A stretch of 33,238 nt of DNA from a virus. The stretch spans positions 1 through 33,238 of the IMG/VR virus record IMGVR_UViG_3300028008_000058. One strand, written 5' to 3'. The notes beneath the pieces were generated by a model, which was not told where the DNA came from, did no database searches, and worked only from the letters and a program-made list of their open reading frames with translations. The translations under genes and the position numbers were made by a program. Below are positions 17,236 to 26,128 of the stretch, one piece after another. Position 1 is the stretch's first letter; each line of letters begins with the position of its first letter.

Positions 17236-19023
17236 CGCAATTGGCACAAAACCAATCATTGGCACAAAAGGAACTGTCGGAACTGGAATACCTCCAAAAT
17301 ACAATAGTTTAAACTCTAACAAATGAAGTGCATAAACTGCTGCCAATGCAGTTGCTACTGTTAATGCCGGAGGTTGAGTTGCCGGTACCTTATCAAAACT
17401 TTTCCCACTATTTAACGCACGCCTAAGACCTTTAGCTAACCTGGTTTTACTTCCATAATATATTGGAACATAAAATCCATTTAACGGCGGAACACTTAAT
17501 GCTGGTGGCATAGGTGGGGAAGTTTTAAAAGGTTGTATTATATGTAAATACCAAAATGTAATCGTGGCCTCTGCTAATTCTTCATAAGGGTCACCAGAAG
17601 GATATTGATACGGAATATCTGGAAGCTCTTCATTAGCATCACATTCTTCTGCTGCTTCTTTAGCATCAATGCCACTTTGTACTACAAATTTATATTGAGT
17701 CCCAGCATCCGGATGTGTTACTTTAGGTTCTAAAGTTTCAATTGTATCACTAGAACTTACTGGTGGCAGACCGTTCCATTTTTTCTTATATTCAAATTCT
17801 AAGTAAACATTTTTTGAATACTGTTTTGCTGCATTTGAGTTATAACTTGCATTGCTACTATTATTTTTATATGAATACCAAATATTGTAGTTTGCGTAAA
17901 TCCCAGAGAGCTCGTATGTAGTAGTTCTTTTAATAGCAGGATTATAAGAGAAGAAACAAATTACATTTCTGTGTAGCAACACAGGCACCCCTGTCTTTTC
18001 TTCAGCTCCAACTTGTATTCTATATTTAGAAAGAGGACACTCTTCTTTTACATCAGGATCGTATGGCCATGGAACTATTATCTCACCACGCAGGCCTGCT
18101 TCTAACCTTCCGCTAATATCTGAATTTAAATTTAAAATACCATTATTATTAGTCTCATATTCTGGATATGCAACATGAATAGCATCAATAAATAATTGAG
18201 ATATATTGTCTATCATTTCAAATGCATTATATCCAGCATCTTCTATTCTACGCTTAACATCTGCATTTACATTCCAATATGGATAGTCACCTTCCGACTT
18301 AGACTGAAAATCAGGTGCGAAAAAATTTCTATGCGTTTTCTTATATAAAATACTACCTAATTTTTCTACCCACTTATAATATTCAATTTTATCTTCTATA
18401 TCAGAGTAACTTTCAAACTCTCTAATCATTTTAGTTGCAAAAAGCTTCTCAACTTCTTCTTGTGGTTGACCATCTTCAATACAATGAAATTCGCTAAATA
18501 AAAAACTATGTAGATCCATATCATCATCGTCTTTATACTTTTCTATAAATGCATTAAATTTCTTTCTTTGCTTTTCAGCCTCTTCCATTTCATTAGGAAC
18601 TTTTATCGGCTCCGGGCAAAGATCAGAAAAAGCTTCACTACTCTGTTTACCCTCTTTAATAATATTACCATCTTCGTCCTTGGTGTCCATTAAGTCAACA
18701 TCACCATCTCGATAAAGTCTTTCAAATGCCTCTCCGTATGCAAGTATTAATGCTTGGTCTGCTGCACCATTCGGCTGCCTCATGGCACCGACTGGAGTTT
18801 GTGCAGTTTTTACAGCTGCAATATATTCTGCTGCCAAAGCTTCACCCCAATCTCTTCTACCACCTGGAGTTACAAATGGTATATAATCAGGTGTTGCGAA
18901 GTTTGGATTAGTGTCACTACCAATTCTAGGCGGGTCATTAGCAATAGAACCTGGATTTTTAAAAGATTGGCCAGATAATATTTCTGTAACATTAGGTATA
19001 AAAGTTCCCCAATTTGCTGGCAT
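17230..19023 (-). CDS. Virion protein of unknown function next to the spike gene
   Basis: A 597-residue protein starting MPANWGTFIPNVTEILSG, 2 bases after the spike gene stop. The N-terminal part contains A-D-Q-A-L-I-L-A-Y-G-E-A-F-E-R-L-Y, then acidic linkers. The middle has several Trp/Tyr-rich beta segments. The final 110 residues are strikingly hydrophobic and Pro-rich: FYVPIYYGS, K-T-R-L-A-K-G-L-R-R-A-L-N-S-G, then a long apolar helix (VATALAAVYALHLLEFKLLY) and a Pro/Phe/Val tail. The apolar helix could be a membrane segment or buried trimer core. In T4 the gene after gp5 is unrelated. Location suggests a component of the hub or central spike; the hydrophobic tail might act at the membrane during penetration, but this is speculation. 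Confidence 0.7.
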   Translation of the reverse strand: MPANWGTFIPNVTEILSGQSFKNPGSIANDPPRIGSDTNPNFATPDYIPFVTPGGRRDWGEALAAEYIAAVKTAQTPVGAMRQPNGAADQALILAYGEAFERLYRDGDVDLMDTKDEDGNIIKEGKQSSEAFSDLCPEPIKVPNEMEEAEKQRKKFNAFIEKYKDDDDMDLHSFLFSEFHCIEDGQPQEEVEKLFATKMIREFESYSDIEDKIEYYKWVEKLGSILYKKTHRNFFAPDFQSKSEGDYPYWNVNADVKRRIEDAGYNAFEMIDNISQLFIDAIHVAYPEYETNNNGILNLNSDISGRLEAGLRGEIIVPWPYDPDVKEECPLSKYRIQVGAEEKTGVPVLLHRNVICFFSYNPAIKRTTTYELSGIYANYNIWYSYKNNSSNASYNSNAAKQYSKNVYLEFEYKKKWNGLPPVSSSDTIETLEPKVTHPDAGTQYKFVVQSGIDAKEAAEECDANEELPDIPYQYPSGDPYEELAEATITFWYLHIIQPFKTSPPMPPALSVPPLNGFYVPIYYGSKTRLAKGLRRALNSGKSFDKVPATQPPALTVATALAAVYALHLLEFKLLYFGGIPVPTVPFVPMIGFVPIAF

Positions 19024-19025
19024 AA

Positions 19026-19742
19026 TTACTTATTTCTTTGTTGATAATCTGGGTGAGTACTTGTAAGTTGTCCAACTATAGTTGGGGTTGGTGGCATCGG
19101 AGCACCTGATGGCCCCACGCCAGTCGGATGAATATGTGTATTATAATCATCTAACCATTTTTGTAACCAATCCTGTAAAGACTGACCTCTTACAGCAGGT
19201 TCTGTTTCATCTGCACCTGGCTCACCAGTATTTGATATAAAAATATCACCACAGTCTAAGAACATTTTTGCATCTGTACTTATTTTAATAAAACCTTCTT
19301 CATCTATCTGAATCATCGGTCGCTCCTTAGCACCAGAGCCACGCGTTATGACAAGGCCATCTTCCGGTGAATGATATATTCTTAAATTTCTTTCAGCGTC
19401 ATAGACTAGACTTATGACATCATAAGGTGCGTCTGATGCATTAAGAATATCTTCTTTTAATTCTACATTTTGATCTACTTGAAACCAGTATTCTGGGTGA
19501 TATATGTTGCCATTATCAAATCTAACTGCAACAATATCGCCAACTCTTGGAACAGCGTGAGCCCCGGGAGTTTCTCTGTTTTGTGGAGTTGCCCATGGAA
19601 TAGCTTCATCTGGAAGCTGATCAAATTTACCATAAACCTTTACTCGACATCTGCCATCATTAAGCGGGTCCTCATTAATTACAACCTCACCTAGCCAATG
19701 TCCATCTCTAAGATTATCTACAAAAAGTTCGTCCTTATTCAT
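19026..19742 (-). CDS. Baseplate hub/spike protein, gp5-like OB-fold without lysozyme
   Basis: A 238-residue protein. Residues about 14-95 form the gp5/VgrG-type OB-fold, with G-R-C-R-V-K-V-Y-G-K-F, A-I-P-W-A-T-P and V-G-D-I-V-A-V-R-F-D-N-G-N. The C-terminus carries the spike signature D-Y-N-T-H-I-H-P-T-G-V-G-P-S-G-A-P-M-P-P (H203, H205), a His pair that in P2 gpV-type spikes coordinates metal at the tip. T4 gp5 has 575 residues with a lysozyme domain between these parts; here it is absent. The start overlaps the previous stop as ATGAATAA (8 bases), fixing it at 19742. In the virion this would be the trimeric membrane-puncturing spike beneath the gp27-like hub. Peptidoglycan cleavage must come from another protein, not visible in the window. 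Confidence 0.8.
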   Translation of the reverse strand: MNKDELFVDNLRDGHWLGEVVINEDPLNDGRCRVKVYGKFDQLPDEAIPWATPQNRETPGAHAVPRVGDIVAVRFDNGNIYHPEYWFQVDQNVELKEDILNASDAPYDVISLVYDAERNLRIYHSPEDGLVITRGSGAKERPMIQIDEEGFIKISTDAKMFLDCGDIFISNTGEPGADETEPAVRGQSLQDWLQKWLDDYNTHIHPTGVGPSGAPMPPTPTIVGQLTSTHPDYQQRNK

Positions 19743-21126
19743 GTACGTTATCGTTTAAGTTACCATCTGGCGTTGAGTCTACTCCAGTATCTACACCACC
19801 ATATACATTATCATTAGATATATCATCATTATCTCCTGGTGAATCATCATAAACCTTCTTAGGAGAAATATTACCATCCGGAGAGCTGTCAATTCCAGGG
19901 CCATCATAAATACTTGATAAATCACCACCAACTCCACCTGAATTACCTGATCCTGTTAAATTACCGGCTAATTGTCCAGCTGCATTAAGAATACCATTAA
20001 TACTTCCTTGTTGAATTGCTCCCGCGATTGTACTTAAAGTACTTACACCATAAACATTATCTAACAATACTGAACCTACTACATTATCTATAGCATTATT
20101 TACAATACTTGCAGCAGCCCCTCCTAATATTTTACCATTTGCATTACCAAGACCTGGGCCTCCAGTAACACCTTGTGCTAAATTTTTAAATTGTGCAACA
20201 GTACCACCAATTGCTTTATCTTTAAGCTTTGCAAATTTACTTTTAGCAGCCCCTAATATTGGATTTGCTGGGTTATAAGCATCTACTGTCGGATCTTTCT
20301 TAGGCTCTATTAAAACTTCTTGAGCGACTCCTAAGTTCGAACCCCATCTATATGTAGGTGTTTTTACAGTTTTATAAAAGAATGAAAGTTTTGGTTTTTT
20401 TACCTCTGGGTTTTTTCCTAGACCAGCTAACATATCATTAGTAGAATCCATATCCCAAGTACAATGTCCTAATTGCACATGATAGAATGGTTTTGCACTA
20501 GCAGCCATTTCAGTATTAATAGATACTGGATCAGTTCCTACAGTACCTTTTGGTAAATTACCAAATAAATCTTTATTTCTAGCAGCGATATCCTGTTGGA
20601 ATGTTCTAATTTCAGAAACATATATGTCTATTGAAAACTTTCTTAAATTTTCTGGAATAACTTCTACCCACCTTTGATAATCAAAACAAGCATCTCTATA
20701 AAGTCTCATTAAAGTTAATCCCATTAACTCAACATTCTCTTCTAGACATTCAATCTCTATCTTCTTATCTTTGCCCCAAAATGGATCTTGCATTCCACCG
20801 AATTGCATCGTAGTTTCAAGTCCAGAAATAGATTGCCAAAACCAAGGCATTTCTTTATTAATCTTTATCAATAGTTTTTGAAAATTCTTAAGACTTTCTG
20901 CGTATGTTGCTCCAGGGCCTTTTCCCTCATTATCTGAACCTACATTTACTACATTCTCTAAATAGTCTAATGCTCCACCTGGCTTATTTGTTAAAAGTGG
21001 AGAATCACTAACACTACCTGTATTAAATACAAGCATGAAGCTTAATAGAGTAGGATCCTCGTTTACTTTACGTATCGTGGTTCCTTTTCTAAAATATTCA
21101 ATACCTTTTAATTCTAATTCTGCCAT
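19735..21126 (-). CDS. Tail tube-like baseplate protein (gp48/gp54-type)
   Basis: A 463-residue protein. Residues 1-280 have the look of tube-fold baseplate proteins: L-L-S-F-M-L-V-F-N-T-G-S near the start, a long helix with L-T-L-M-R-L-Y-R-D-A-C-F-D-Y, strands with N-L-R-K-F-S-I-D-I-Y-V-S-E-I-R-T-F, and H-V-Q-L-G-H-C-T-W-D-M-D-S. In T4, gp48 and gp54 cap the hub and start tail tube assembly. The remainder is Gly/Ala/Ser-rich with apolar runs, then an acidic tail with near-repeats (GIDSSPDGNIS and GVDSTPDGNLN). The gene sits between the hub and spike genes. A TATAAATA sequence, identical to the T4 late promoter core, lies 14 bases before the start. Exact identity is uncertain; tube fold and hub location are inference. 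Confidence 0.55.
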   Translation of the reverse strand: MAELELKGIEYFRKGTTIRKVNEDPTLLSFMLVFNTGSVSDSPLLTNKPGGALDYLENVVNVGSDNEGKGPGATYAESLKNFQKLLIKINKEMPWFWQSISGLETTMQFGGMQDPFWGKDKKIEIECLEENVELMGLTLMRLYRDACFDYQRWVEVIPENLRKFSIDIYVSEIRTFQQDIAARNKDLFGNLPKGTVGTDPVSINTEMAASAKPFYHVQLGHCTWDMDSTNDMLAGLGKNPEVKKPKLSFFYKTVKTPTYRWGSNLGVAQEVLIEPKKDPTVDAYNPANPILGAAKSKFAKLKDKAIGGTVAQFKNLAQGVTGGPGLGNANGKILGGAAASIVNNAIDNVVGSVLLDNVYGVSTLSTIAGAIQQGSINGILNAAGQLAGNLTGSGNSGGVGGDLSSIYDGPGIDSSPDGNISPKKVYDDSPGDNDDISNDNVYGGVDTGVDSTPDGNLNDNVHE

Positions 21127-21139
21127 GGTTTATATATTC

Positions 21140-21147
21140 TATTTATA
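21140..21147 (-). promoter_or_regulatory. TATAAATA, T4 late promoter-like box
   Basis: The complement of 21140-21147 reads TATAAATA, the core of T4 late promoters, ending 14 bases before the start of the 463-residue gene in the 25-base gap after the hub gene. T4 late promoters need only this -10 element with the sigma factor gp55. No gp55 gene is in the window. AT-rich sequence makes chance plausible. Confidence 0.35.
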
Positions 21148-21151
21148 AAAT

Positions 21152-22654
21152 TTAAGATTCATTAATATTATTAATTCTGGCCGGCCACTCTCTTCTAAGT
21201 AAAGTAACTTCTTGTCTCATACCTGTGTCTGCCTCGTATATAATATTAATATTTTCTATAACATAGTGACCGCTTAAAAAAGTATCTAACATTTGATTAG
21301 GCGCTTCTTCGTTTGTAATTTCATTAGCATTTGCACCTTCAATTGGCGAAGCATCTAAACCTGCATCTTTTTTAGCATTCTTAAGATTCTTTAACACCTC
21401 GACTTTAGTTGGATCATAATGATACATTAACACTGGTACTTTTTGGTATTTATAAATTGTAGGGTTAAATTCTTCTAAAGTAATCTTTAGTTTCATTTTT
21501 TGCAACTCTACATTATTTTGGTGATTATTTAACTCACTAAACAAAGCGTTACTATGAACATTACCTAGACCATCTTCACCGGTATTATGTCTTCCCATAT
21601 ATTTAAACTTTACCTGCTCTTGAAAATGATCCTCACCTCTTCGGCCCTTGAGTGGCTCATCAGCATCTGGTAAATTTTCAGAAACTTGAGGCTGAATATT
21701 AAATTCTGTAAACTTCTCGTCTGGATTATTATCATCATAATAAGAAATATTACGCTCATATCCATGTTCTAAGCTAACTTGATTAGAATTATTTATAAGT
21801 TTATGTTCATAAATATAATTGCTACTACCTCGTTGGTCATTGTGATTAGTTAGTAATAACTTAGCAGGTATATTATCAGTGTTTTCTTCTGTATTTCCAC
21901 CCTCGGCAATACTTACTGGCATTGATGCTAAACTTTCCTGTAAATCTTCTAGACTACTATTCTCAGAATTAAAAACCTTATTGACATCAACAAAGTTTAA
22001 ATAATAAAATTGATCTATATGATATCTTTGAAATGATGTTTCACTTACATAAGAGTTATCTACAATATCTTCAATAAATTGAAATGTTGGAGTATAAGCC
22101 TGAACCCTAGGCATAGAATCATCAGTTTCTTCTATGTTTGTGGCTAATCCTATTTTAAGATCTCTTGCAATAAGTTCTAAATGATCTAAAGAACTTCCAG
22201 ACTCAAAGCTTCTACAAGCTTCAGAAAAATATTTAGGAATTTTAGCAATACCACTGATTTTTATCATTGGCTCACCATCTTCTGTAGTTGCATTTGTTGA
22301 AATAGAAGTTATTTCAAAATCCATGTGTAGAGTTTTAAACGTATCTACATTTTTTGAATTAATAAATATTGTAACACAGTCACCATCCCTTGGCATAAAA
22401 TCTAAGGCAAATGCCTTTGTTCTATCTACAAGATTAAGATTAACTCTAGGTAAAACTTCTGATAAATCTATTGTACATTTTTCAATAGAGTCCATTTGAA
22501 ATGGAAACTTATTAACTTCTATAACCGGAGTTACAGAACCAATAGTTTTACTCTGTCGCTCACCACCATCTTCTTCATCAAATGCATGATAATCTAGTGG
22601 GGTTGGATCTATTTCAGGTTCTACAACCGCTAATATGTGTTGATTTATATCCAT
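21152..22654 (-). CDS. Baseplate hub protein, gp27/gpD-like
   Basis: A 500-residue protein with the two-barrel hub logic. It has an N-terminal beta domain around I-P-R-D-G-D-C-V-T-I-F-I-N and D-F-E-I-T-S-I-S, then a helical insert with L-E-L-I-A-R-D-L-K-I-G-L-A, then S-F-Q-R-Y-H-I-D-Q-F-Y-Y-L-N-F-V-D-V-N-K-V-F. That Q-x-Y-H-I-x-Q-F-Y-x-L-N-x-V-D pattern is typical of gp27-type hub proteins. The C-terminal part returns to beta strands (GHYVIENINIIYEADTGMRQ). gp27 forms the trimeric collar that binds the gp5 spike and adapts the three-fold tip to the six-fold tube. Gene order with the gp5-like gene two positions downstream supports the call. No Shine-Dalgarno motif upstream; the previous gene ends 8 bases before. 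Confidence 0.7.
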   Translation of the reverse strand: MDINQHILAVVEPEIDPTPLDYHAFDEEDGGERQSKTIGSVTPVIEVNKFPFQMDSIEKCTIDLSEVLPRVNLNLVDRTKAFALDFMPRDGDCVTIFINSKNVDTFKTLHMDFEITSISTNATTEDGEPMIKISGIAKIPKYFSEACRSFESGSSLDHLELIARDLKIGLATNIEETDDSMPRVQAYTPTFQFIEDIVDNSYVSETSFQRYHIDQFYYLNFVDVNKVFNSENSSLEDLQESLASMPVSIAEGGNTEENTDNIPAKLLLTNHNDQRGSSNYIYEHKLINNSNQVSLEHGYERNISYYDDNNPDEKFTEFNIQPQVSENLPDADEPLKGRRGEDHFQEQVKFKYMGRHNTGEDGLGNVHSNALFSELNNHQNNVELQKMKLKITLEEFNPTIYKYQKVPVLMYHYDPTKVEVLKNLKNAKKDAGLDASPIEGANANEITNEEAPNQMLDTFLSGHYVIENINIIYEADTGMRQEVTLLRREWPARINNINES

Positions 22655-22662
22655 GTGTTTAT

Positions 22663-23550
22663 TTATTTAGAACAAGGAGAATCTGAATCATCACCCCCGT
22701 TAGCATTACCGCCGCCTTGTGGGCCACTTCCATCACTATTATTATCTCCAGTAGAATCTGCGTTTCCACCATTGCCTCCGTTTCCACCAGCTCCACCAGC
22801 TCCACCAGCTCCACCTCTACTGTTAATACCATCATTCATAAAAGTTGCATTTCCAGTAGTAGTGTCACTAACATTACCAGTTGCCCAATTAACTCCAGCT
22901 GCATAACCTTCGTCATATTTGTTTTCAAGGGGGTTATTATTAGAATTATTAGATCCAGATCCCTTTCCATCATTTAGGGCCGCGTCGTCTAATAAATCGA
23001 TTAGTTCTGTATCAGAGCCTTTAAATTTTTCTAATGTAGTAGAAGATGTTACTGCCGCAGTTTGAGCCTGCTTACCTAATCTAATACCCTCACCATCAAA
23101 TTCATAAGTTTTCTGACCAGAAGGAACTACGTTAGGTGGCAATAACTCGTCTTTACCATATTTCTTTTTAAGACGATCTATTTTAGCCTGATCTTTAGGC
23201 GGCAATCTTTTAGTATCTATAAATTGATCCTTTACTTTATTGCTAGCCTCTGATAAATTAGGTCTTTCTAATTTATAATATGCAATTTCTTTTTTCGGTA
23301 TTCTAAGAAGTTCACCTTCAATAATACTAAATGGATCTGAAATTCTATTATACTTCAATATAATATCTACCATACGGTGATCTCCATAGTACTTATCAGC
23401 AATTAAATCTGGCCTACCAGTCTCATCTCTATCTACATAATGTAATGTATCTAAAGACTCATCACCGAGAACTCTAAATATCATAGTCGGTTGGACCATT
23501 AGAATTTTAGAGCCTTCTACAATTTTATTTACAATAGTTTTTAAATTCAT
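22663..23550 (-). CDS. LysM-domain baseplate protein (gp53-like) with Gly/Asn-rich tail
   Basis: A 295-residue protein. Residues about 45-88 form a LysM-like unit: R-P-D-L-I-A-D-K-Y-Y-G-D-H-R-M, then I-I-L-K-Y-N, P-F-S-I-I-E-G and L-L-R-I-P. The T4 wedge protein gp53 has such a LysM-like fold, as do tail protein X homologues. Residues about 90-200 are a charged helical linker. The final 100 residues are low complexity, dominated by Gly, Asn, Asp and Ser, including a G-G-A repeat encoded by a 9-base minisatellite, and end in SPCSK. The LysM-like part probably docks to gp25/gp6; the tail has no counterpart I know in T4 gp53 (196 residues). Start 4 bases after the previous stop. Confidence 0.65.
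   Translation of the reverse strand: MNLKTIVNKIVEGSKILMVQPTMIFRVLGDESLDTLHYVDRDETGRPDLIADKYYGDHRMVDIILKYNRISDPFSIIEGELLRIPKKEIAYYKLERPNLSEASNKVKDQFIDTKRLPPKDQAKIDRLKKKYGKDELLPPNVVPSGQKTYEFDGEGIRLGKQAQTAAVTSSTTLEKFKGSDTELIDLLDDAALNDGKGSGSNNSNNNPLENKYDEGYAAGVNWATGNVSDTTTGNATFMNDGINSRGGAGGAGGAGGNGGNGGNADSTGDNNSDGSGPQGGGNANGGDDSDSPCSK
22783..22815. repeat. 9-base minisatellite in the gp53-like tail
   Basis: Three full copies of TCCACCAGC plus six bases of a fourth lie head to tail. On the coding strand they encode G-G-A repeats in the Gly-rich tail of the LysM protein. Such exact short repeats can gain or lose copies by slippage without breaking the frame. Confidence 0.85.
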
Positions 23551-23554
23551 AATC

Positions 23555-25474
23555 TTATCCTGAAGACATATCTGATATTCTATTAATCATACCAGGGCTC
23601 ATTTTTTTATCTTTATTACCGTATTGTGATACATCAATAACATCATCAAGGCTTCTAGCACCTTCAACATCTGGTGTTAAGTAGAATCTACCTTTACCAG
23701 AATTAAACATACTTTCAATTTCACCCTTATCTCTAGGTCTAGCAGGTTTTAATTGCACTGTTAATTTCATTTTAGTAGGAAAACCTTCAAATCCAAGAGG
23801 CCCTTCAAACGATATTTCAGAACTCTCTAGTGCAAGGTTACCACATACCATAATAGGTGACATCGGGTTTCCTATAGTTAAATGCCATTGTCCTGTTGGA
23901 TCCCCAGTTAAGAATGCCGCGGCTGTTTGGGCTCCAGTTGCTCCTGGGCCACCTAATAATTTCATAAGACCGCCGCCAATAATATTATCTAATATTTTTG
24001 AGTCTCCAAGTGCATTTAAAGCTTCACCGAATTTACCTTCAGCAGCAGCTGCACCACTTTTAAAGATTGCACCACCGACATCATCCACACCTGCAGAAAA
24101 CTTTTTACTTAATCCAGTAACAATTGATCCTGCAAATCCAGCATAATCCCCACTTTTAAGTAAATCATAATCACCAAATGGTTTTCCAGTAGAACTAGAT
24201 CCAGTACCTCCTACCCATCTTGCTCCACCACCCCAAAACGGCGCGTTGTTATATGTCATTGCAAGTAGATTAGACATCACATCCATAAATGCAACTCTAG
24301 GACTTGTATTAGGAAGTCCCTTTAAATCATAATAAAAATTTAAAGAGAATGATTGTTCAAAATTTAAACCTTGCTCACGAACCAATACATTTTTAATAAC
24401 ATTTAAAGGTCCATATACGTGGTTCGGGTATGTTGCAGACATTGCATCATATCCATCACCTCTAGATTTTTTTCTAGCAGCAGCATCAGCTGAATATCCA
24501 TTAACACCACTTTCAATTGCTGATAAAAGACTACTGCCATCAATGGCAGCACCAACCGAACCTCTCTTATTTTGAGCAGATCCACCACTAAGCTCTTGCA
24601 TCTTAGATTCTTCATCTTTCCATTTATACTTATATGCAAACTTAAGTACTTCTTTTAAATCATTACCTAATTCCGGGCTTAACCAAGTTATTGCTCTAGC
24701 CAAATCTGGCTGAGTTATATCTATTGCTTCTGAAGATCCTGTCTTAAAATCTTTAGTATTAATAATATCATCTGGCACTGGATATGCAAATCTTCTTAAT
24801 GTTATTAAATAATCATTAGGAATTTGACCAAAATGCTGAGTTGATAAAAAATCATAATGGTTATAGTTAACACCAAGTGAATCTAAGTTACCAGCATAAG
24901 TAATTATTCTATTCGCAGTAGGATTAATAAGATCATCACTTGTTACTGTTTTATTATAATCATTAAATGTAACATCTTTAGGATCTGATACACCAGGCTG
25001 ATTTAAATACTTATATAAAGACCATCCATTAAATTTACTTCTAACTGCATCACCTGCAGAAATATCACCTTTATCTTTATCTGGAAATATTTGAGTTTGC
25101 TGTACGGTTTTACCATAAATACTGTCAGAAGCTGCGGGTTTTTCTGGTGGTTTTGCCGCTGGTACTTCTGGCATTTGAGTTGGTGTGTATGGTGGAACAA
25201 ACCCTCTAATTTGAACTGCCGAAACAGCAACCATAGCAAACATACTAGCCGTTAAGCTGTCGGCGATACCTTCGTTTATTACACGAGCTATTTCAGGATC
25301 ATTCATTTCTGGAGCAGCTTTAAAAACTGGAGTTGGAGATGCAAACCCTATTACGTCAGCAACATCATTTTCGACATTACATACTACCTCTGCTCCGGAT
25401 TCGTCTAGTAGAATAGCATCAGTATTACTAAATCCACCTTCTCCATCAAGATATTCTACAAACGTATACGCCAT
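23555..25474 (-). CDS. Baseplate tube-junction protein (gp48/gp54-type), large
   Basis: A 639-residue protein that heads the baseplate block. The C-terminal domain (about 530-625) has a tube-fold signature: W-H-L-T-I-G-N-P-M-S-P-I-M-V-C-G-N-L, then strands S-E-I-S-F-E-G-P-L-G, F-P-T-K-M-K-L-T-V-Q-L, and P-R-D-K-G-E-I-E-S-M-F-N-S-G-K-G-R-F-Y. This is the pattern I associate with T4-like proteins at the hub/tube interface. The middle contains Y-L-I-T-L-R-R-F-A-Y-P-V-P-D-D and F-S-L-N-F-Y-Y-D-L-K-G. The Pro-rich stretch at about 90-115 looks like a linker. It follows a 54-base gap with a TATAATAC box, so it probably opens a late transcript. Specific orthology to gp48 or gp54 is undecided; this length is about twice theirs. 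Confidence 0.6.
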   Translation of the reverse strand: MAYTFVEYLDGEGGFSNTDAILLDESGAEVVCNVENDVADVIGFASPTPVFKAAPEMNDPEIARVINEGIADSLTASMFAMVAVSAVQIRGFVPPYTPTQMPEVPAAKPPEKPAASDSIYGKTVQQTQIFPDKDKGDISAGDAVRSKFNGWSLYKYLNQPGVSDPKDVTFNDYNKTVTSDDLINPTANRIITYAGNLDSLGVNYNHYDFLSTQHFGQIPNDYLITLRRFAYPVPDDIINTKDFKTGSSEAIDITQPDLARAITWLSPELGNDLKEVLKFAYKYKWKDEESKMQELSGGSAQNKRGSVGAAIDGSSLLSAIESGVNGYSADAAARKKSRGDGYDAMSATYPNHVYGPLNVIKNVLVREQGLNFEQSFSLNFYYDLKGLPNTSPRVAFMDVMSNLLAMTYNNAPFWGGGARWVGGTGSSSTGKPFGDYDLLKSGDYAGFAGSIVTGLSKKFSAGVDDVGGAIFKSGAAAAEGKFGEALNALGDSKILDNIIGGGLMKLLGGPGATGAQTAAAFLTGDPTGQWHLTIGNPMSPIMVCGNLALESSEISFEGPLGFEGFPTKMKLTVQLKPARPRDKGEIESMFNSGKGRFYLTPDVEGARSLDDVIDVSQYGNKDKKMSPGMINRISDMSSG

Positions 25475-25507
25475 TTATTATAGTAATTGTTTTTTATATA
25501 TATCTCA

Positions 25508-25515
25508 GTATTATA
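25508..25515 (-). promoter_or_regulatory. TATAATAC box heading the baseplate block
   Basis: The complement of 25508-25515 reads TATAATAC, 34 bases before the 25474 start. The same 11-mer context (TATTATAATAC on the minus strand) recurs before the dCMP deaminase at 30811-30821. A short inverted repeat of 7 AT pairs (TATAATA/TATTATA, 25512-25518 with 25522-25528) follows the previous stop codon and may act as a weak end signal. No clear -35 element. Confidence 0.4.
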
Positions 25516-25528
25516 ATAGGATATTATA

Positions 25529-26128
25529 TTAAACCCATTCAGCACTATCTAATTCATCAGCACCGGGTCTATTTAATAAATCTTCTGCCCAATTTTTATC
25601 ATTTGGCAATCTACTACCTAAGAATTTCTCTATAGATTTTATATATTCGCCTTTTGTATGGAAATAAAATTGACCTTTACTATAAGCAGATCTATTAGTA
25701 AGTTCATAAAGTTCTTTTAACTTTATTTGTATGTGGAAAGTATTTATATTATTAAAGAGTTCTATTTGCTCTACTCGAGTCTTAGTACAAAATACAGAAT
25801 CTACTAAAAGAAGATAACTTTTCCAGTTTTTACCATTAAAGAGTTCTTCTTCAACCTGTTTTACTGTCGTATATCCCTCTCGCTTAACGTTAATTTTAGT
25901 ATCTTTATTATCAAAGTCTTTTATAAACCTACCACCAAACATATAATGTTTTAAGTAGTAAATATTATCATAAAAAGTTTTTACTCTAATTTGATACTGC
26001 GGATTTATGTCGTTAAATTTAACGTCGTAAATTGTAGCTCTTACTGGAAATAAAATGTTTGGGTTTTGTGTAGTAGATATAAGAGCATGTATGTTATCAC
26101 CTTTAGCAAACAGCTGATGTTTAATCAT
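25529..26128 (-). CDS. Protein of unknown function
   Basis: A 199-residue soluble protein. The N-terminal half looks like a small beta barrel (GDNIHALISTTQNPNILFPV, then A-T-I-Y-D-V-K-F-N-D-I-N-P-Q-Y-Q-I-R-V), the second half is helical and basic, and it ends in an acidic tail (GADELDSAEWV). The start codon overlaps the previous stop as ATGATTAA (8 bases), which fixes it. It is the last gene of the operon that includes dCMP deaminase and helicase, and it ends 54 bases before the baseplate block. No enzyme motif seen. Confidence 0.7.
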   Translation of the reverse strand: MIKHQLFAKGDNIHALISTTQNPNILFPVRATIYDVKFNDINPQYQIRVKTFYDNIYYLKHYMFGGRFIKDFDNKDTKINVKREGYTTVKQVEEELFNGKNWKSYLLLVDSVFCTKTRVEQIELFNNINTFHIQIKLKELYELTNRSAYSKGQFYFHTKGEYIKSIEKFLGSRLPNDKNWAEDLLNRPGADELDSAEWV

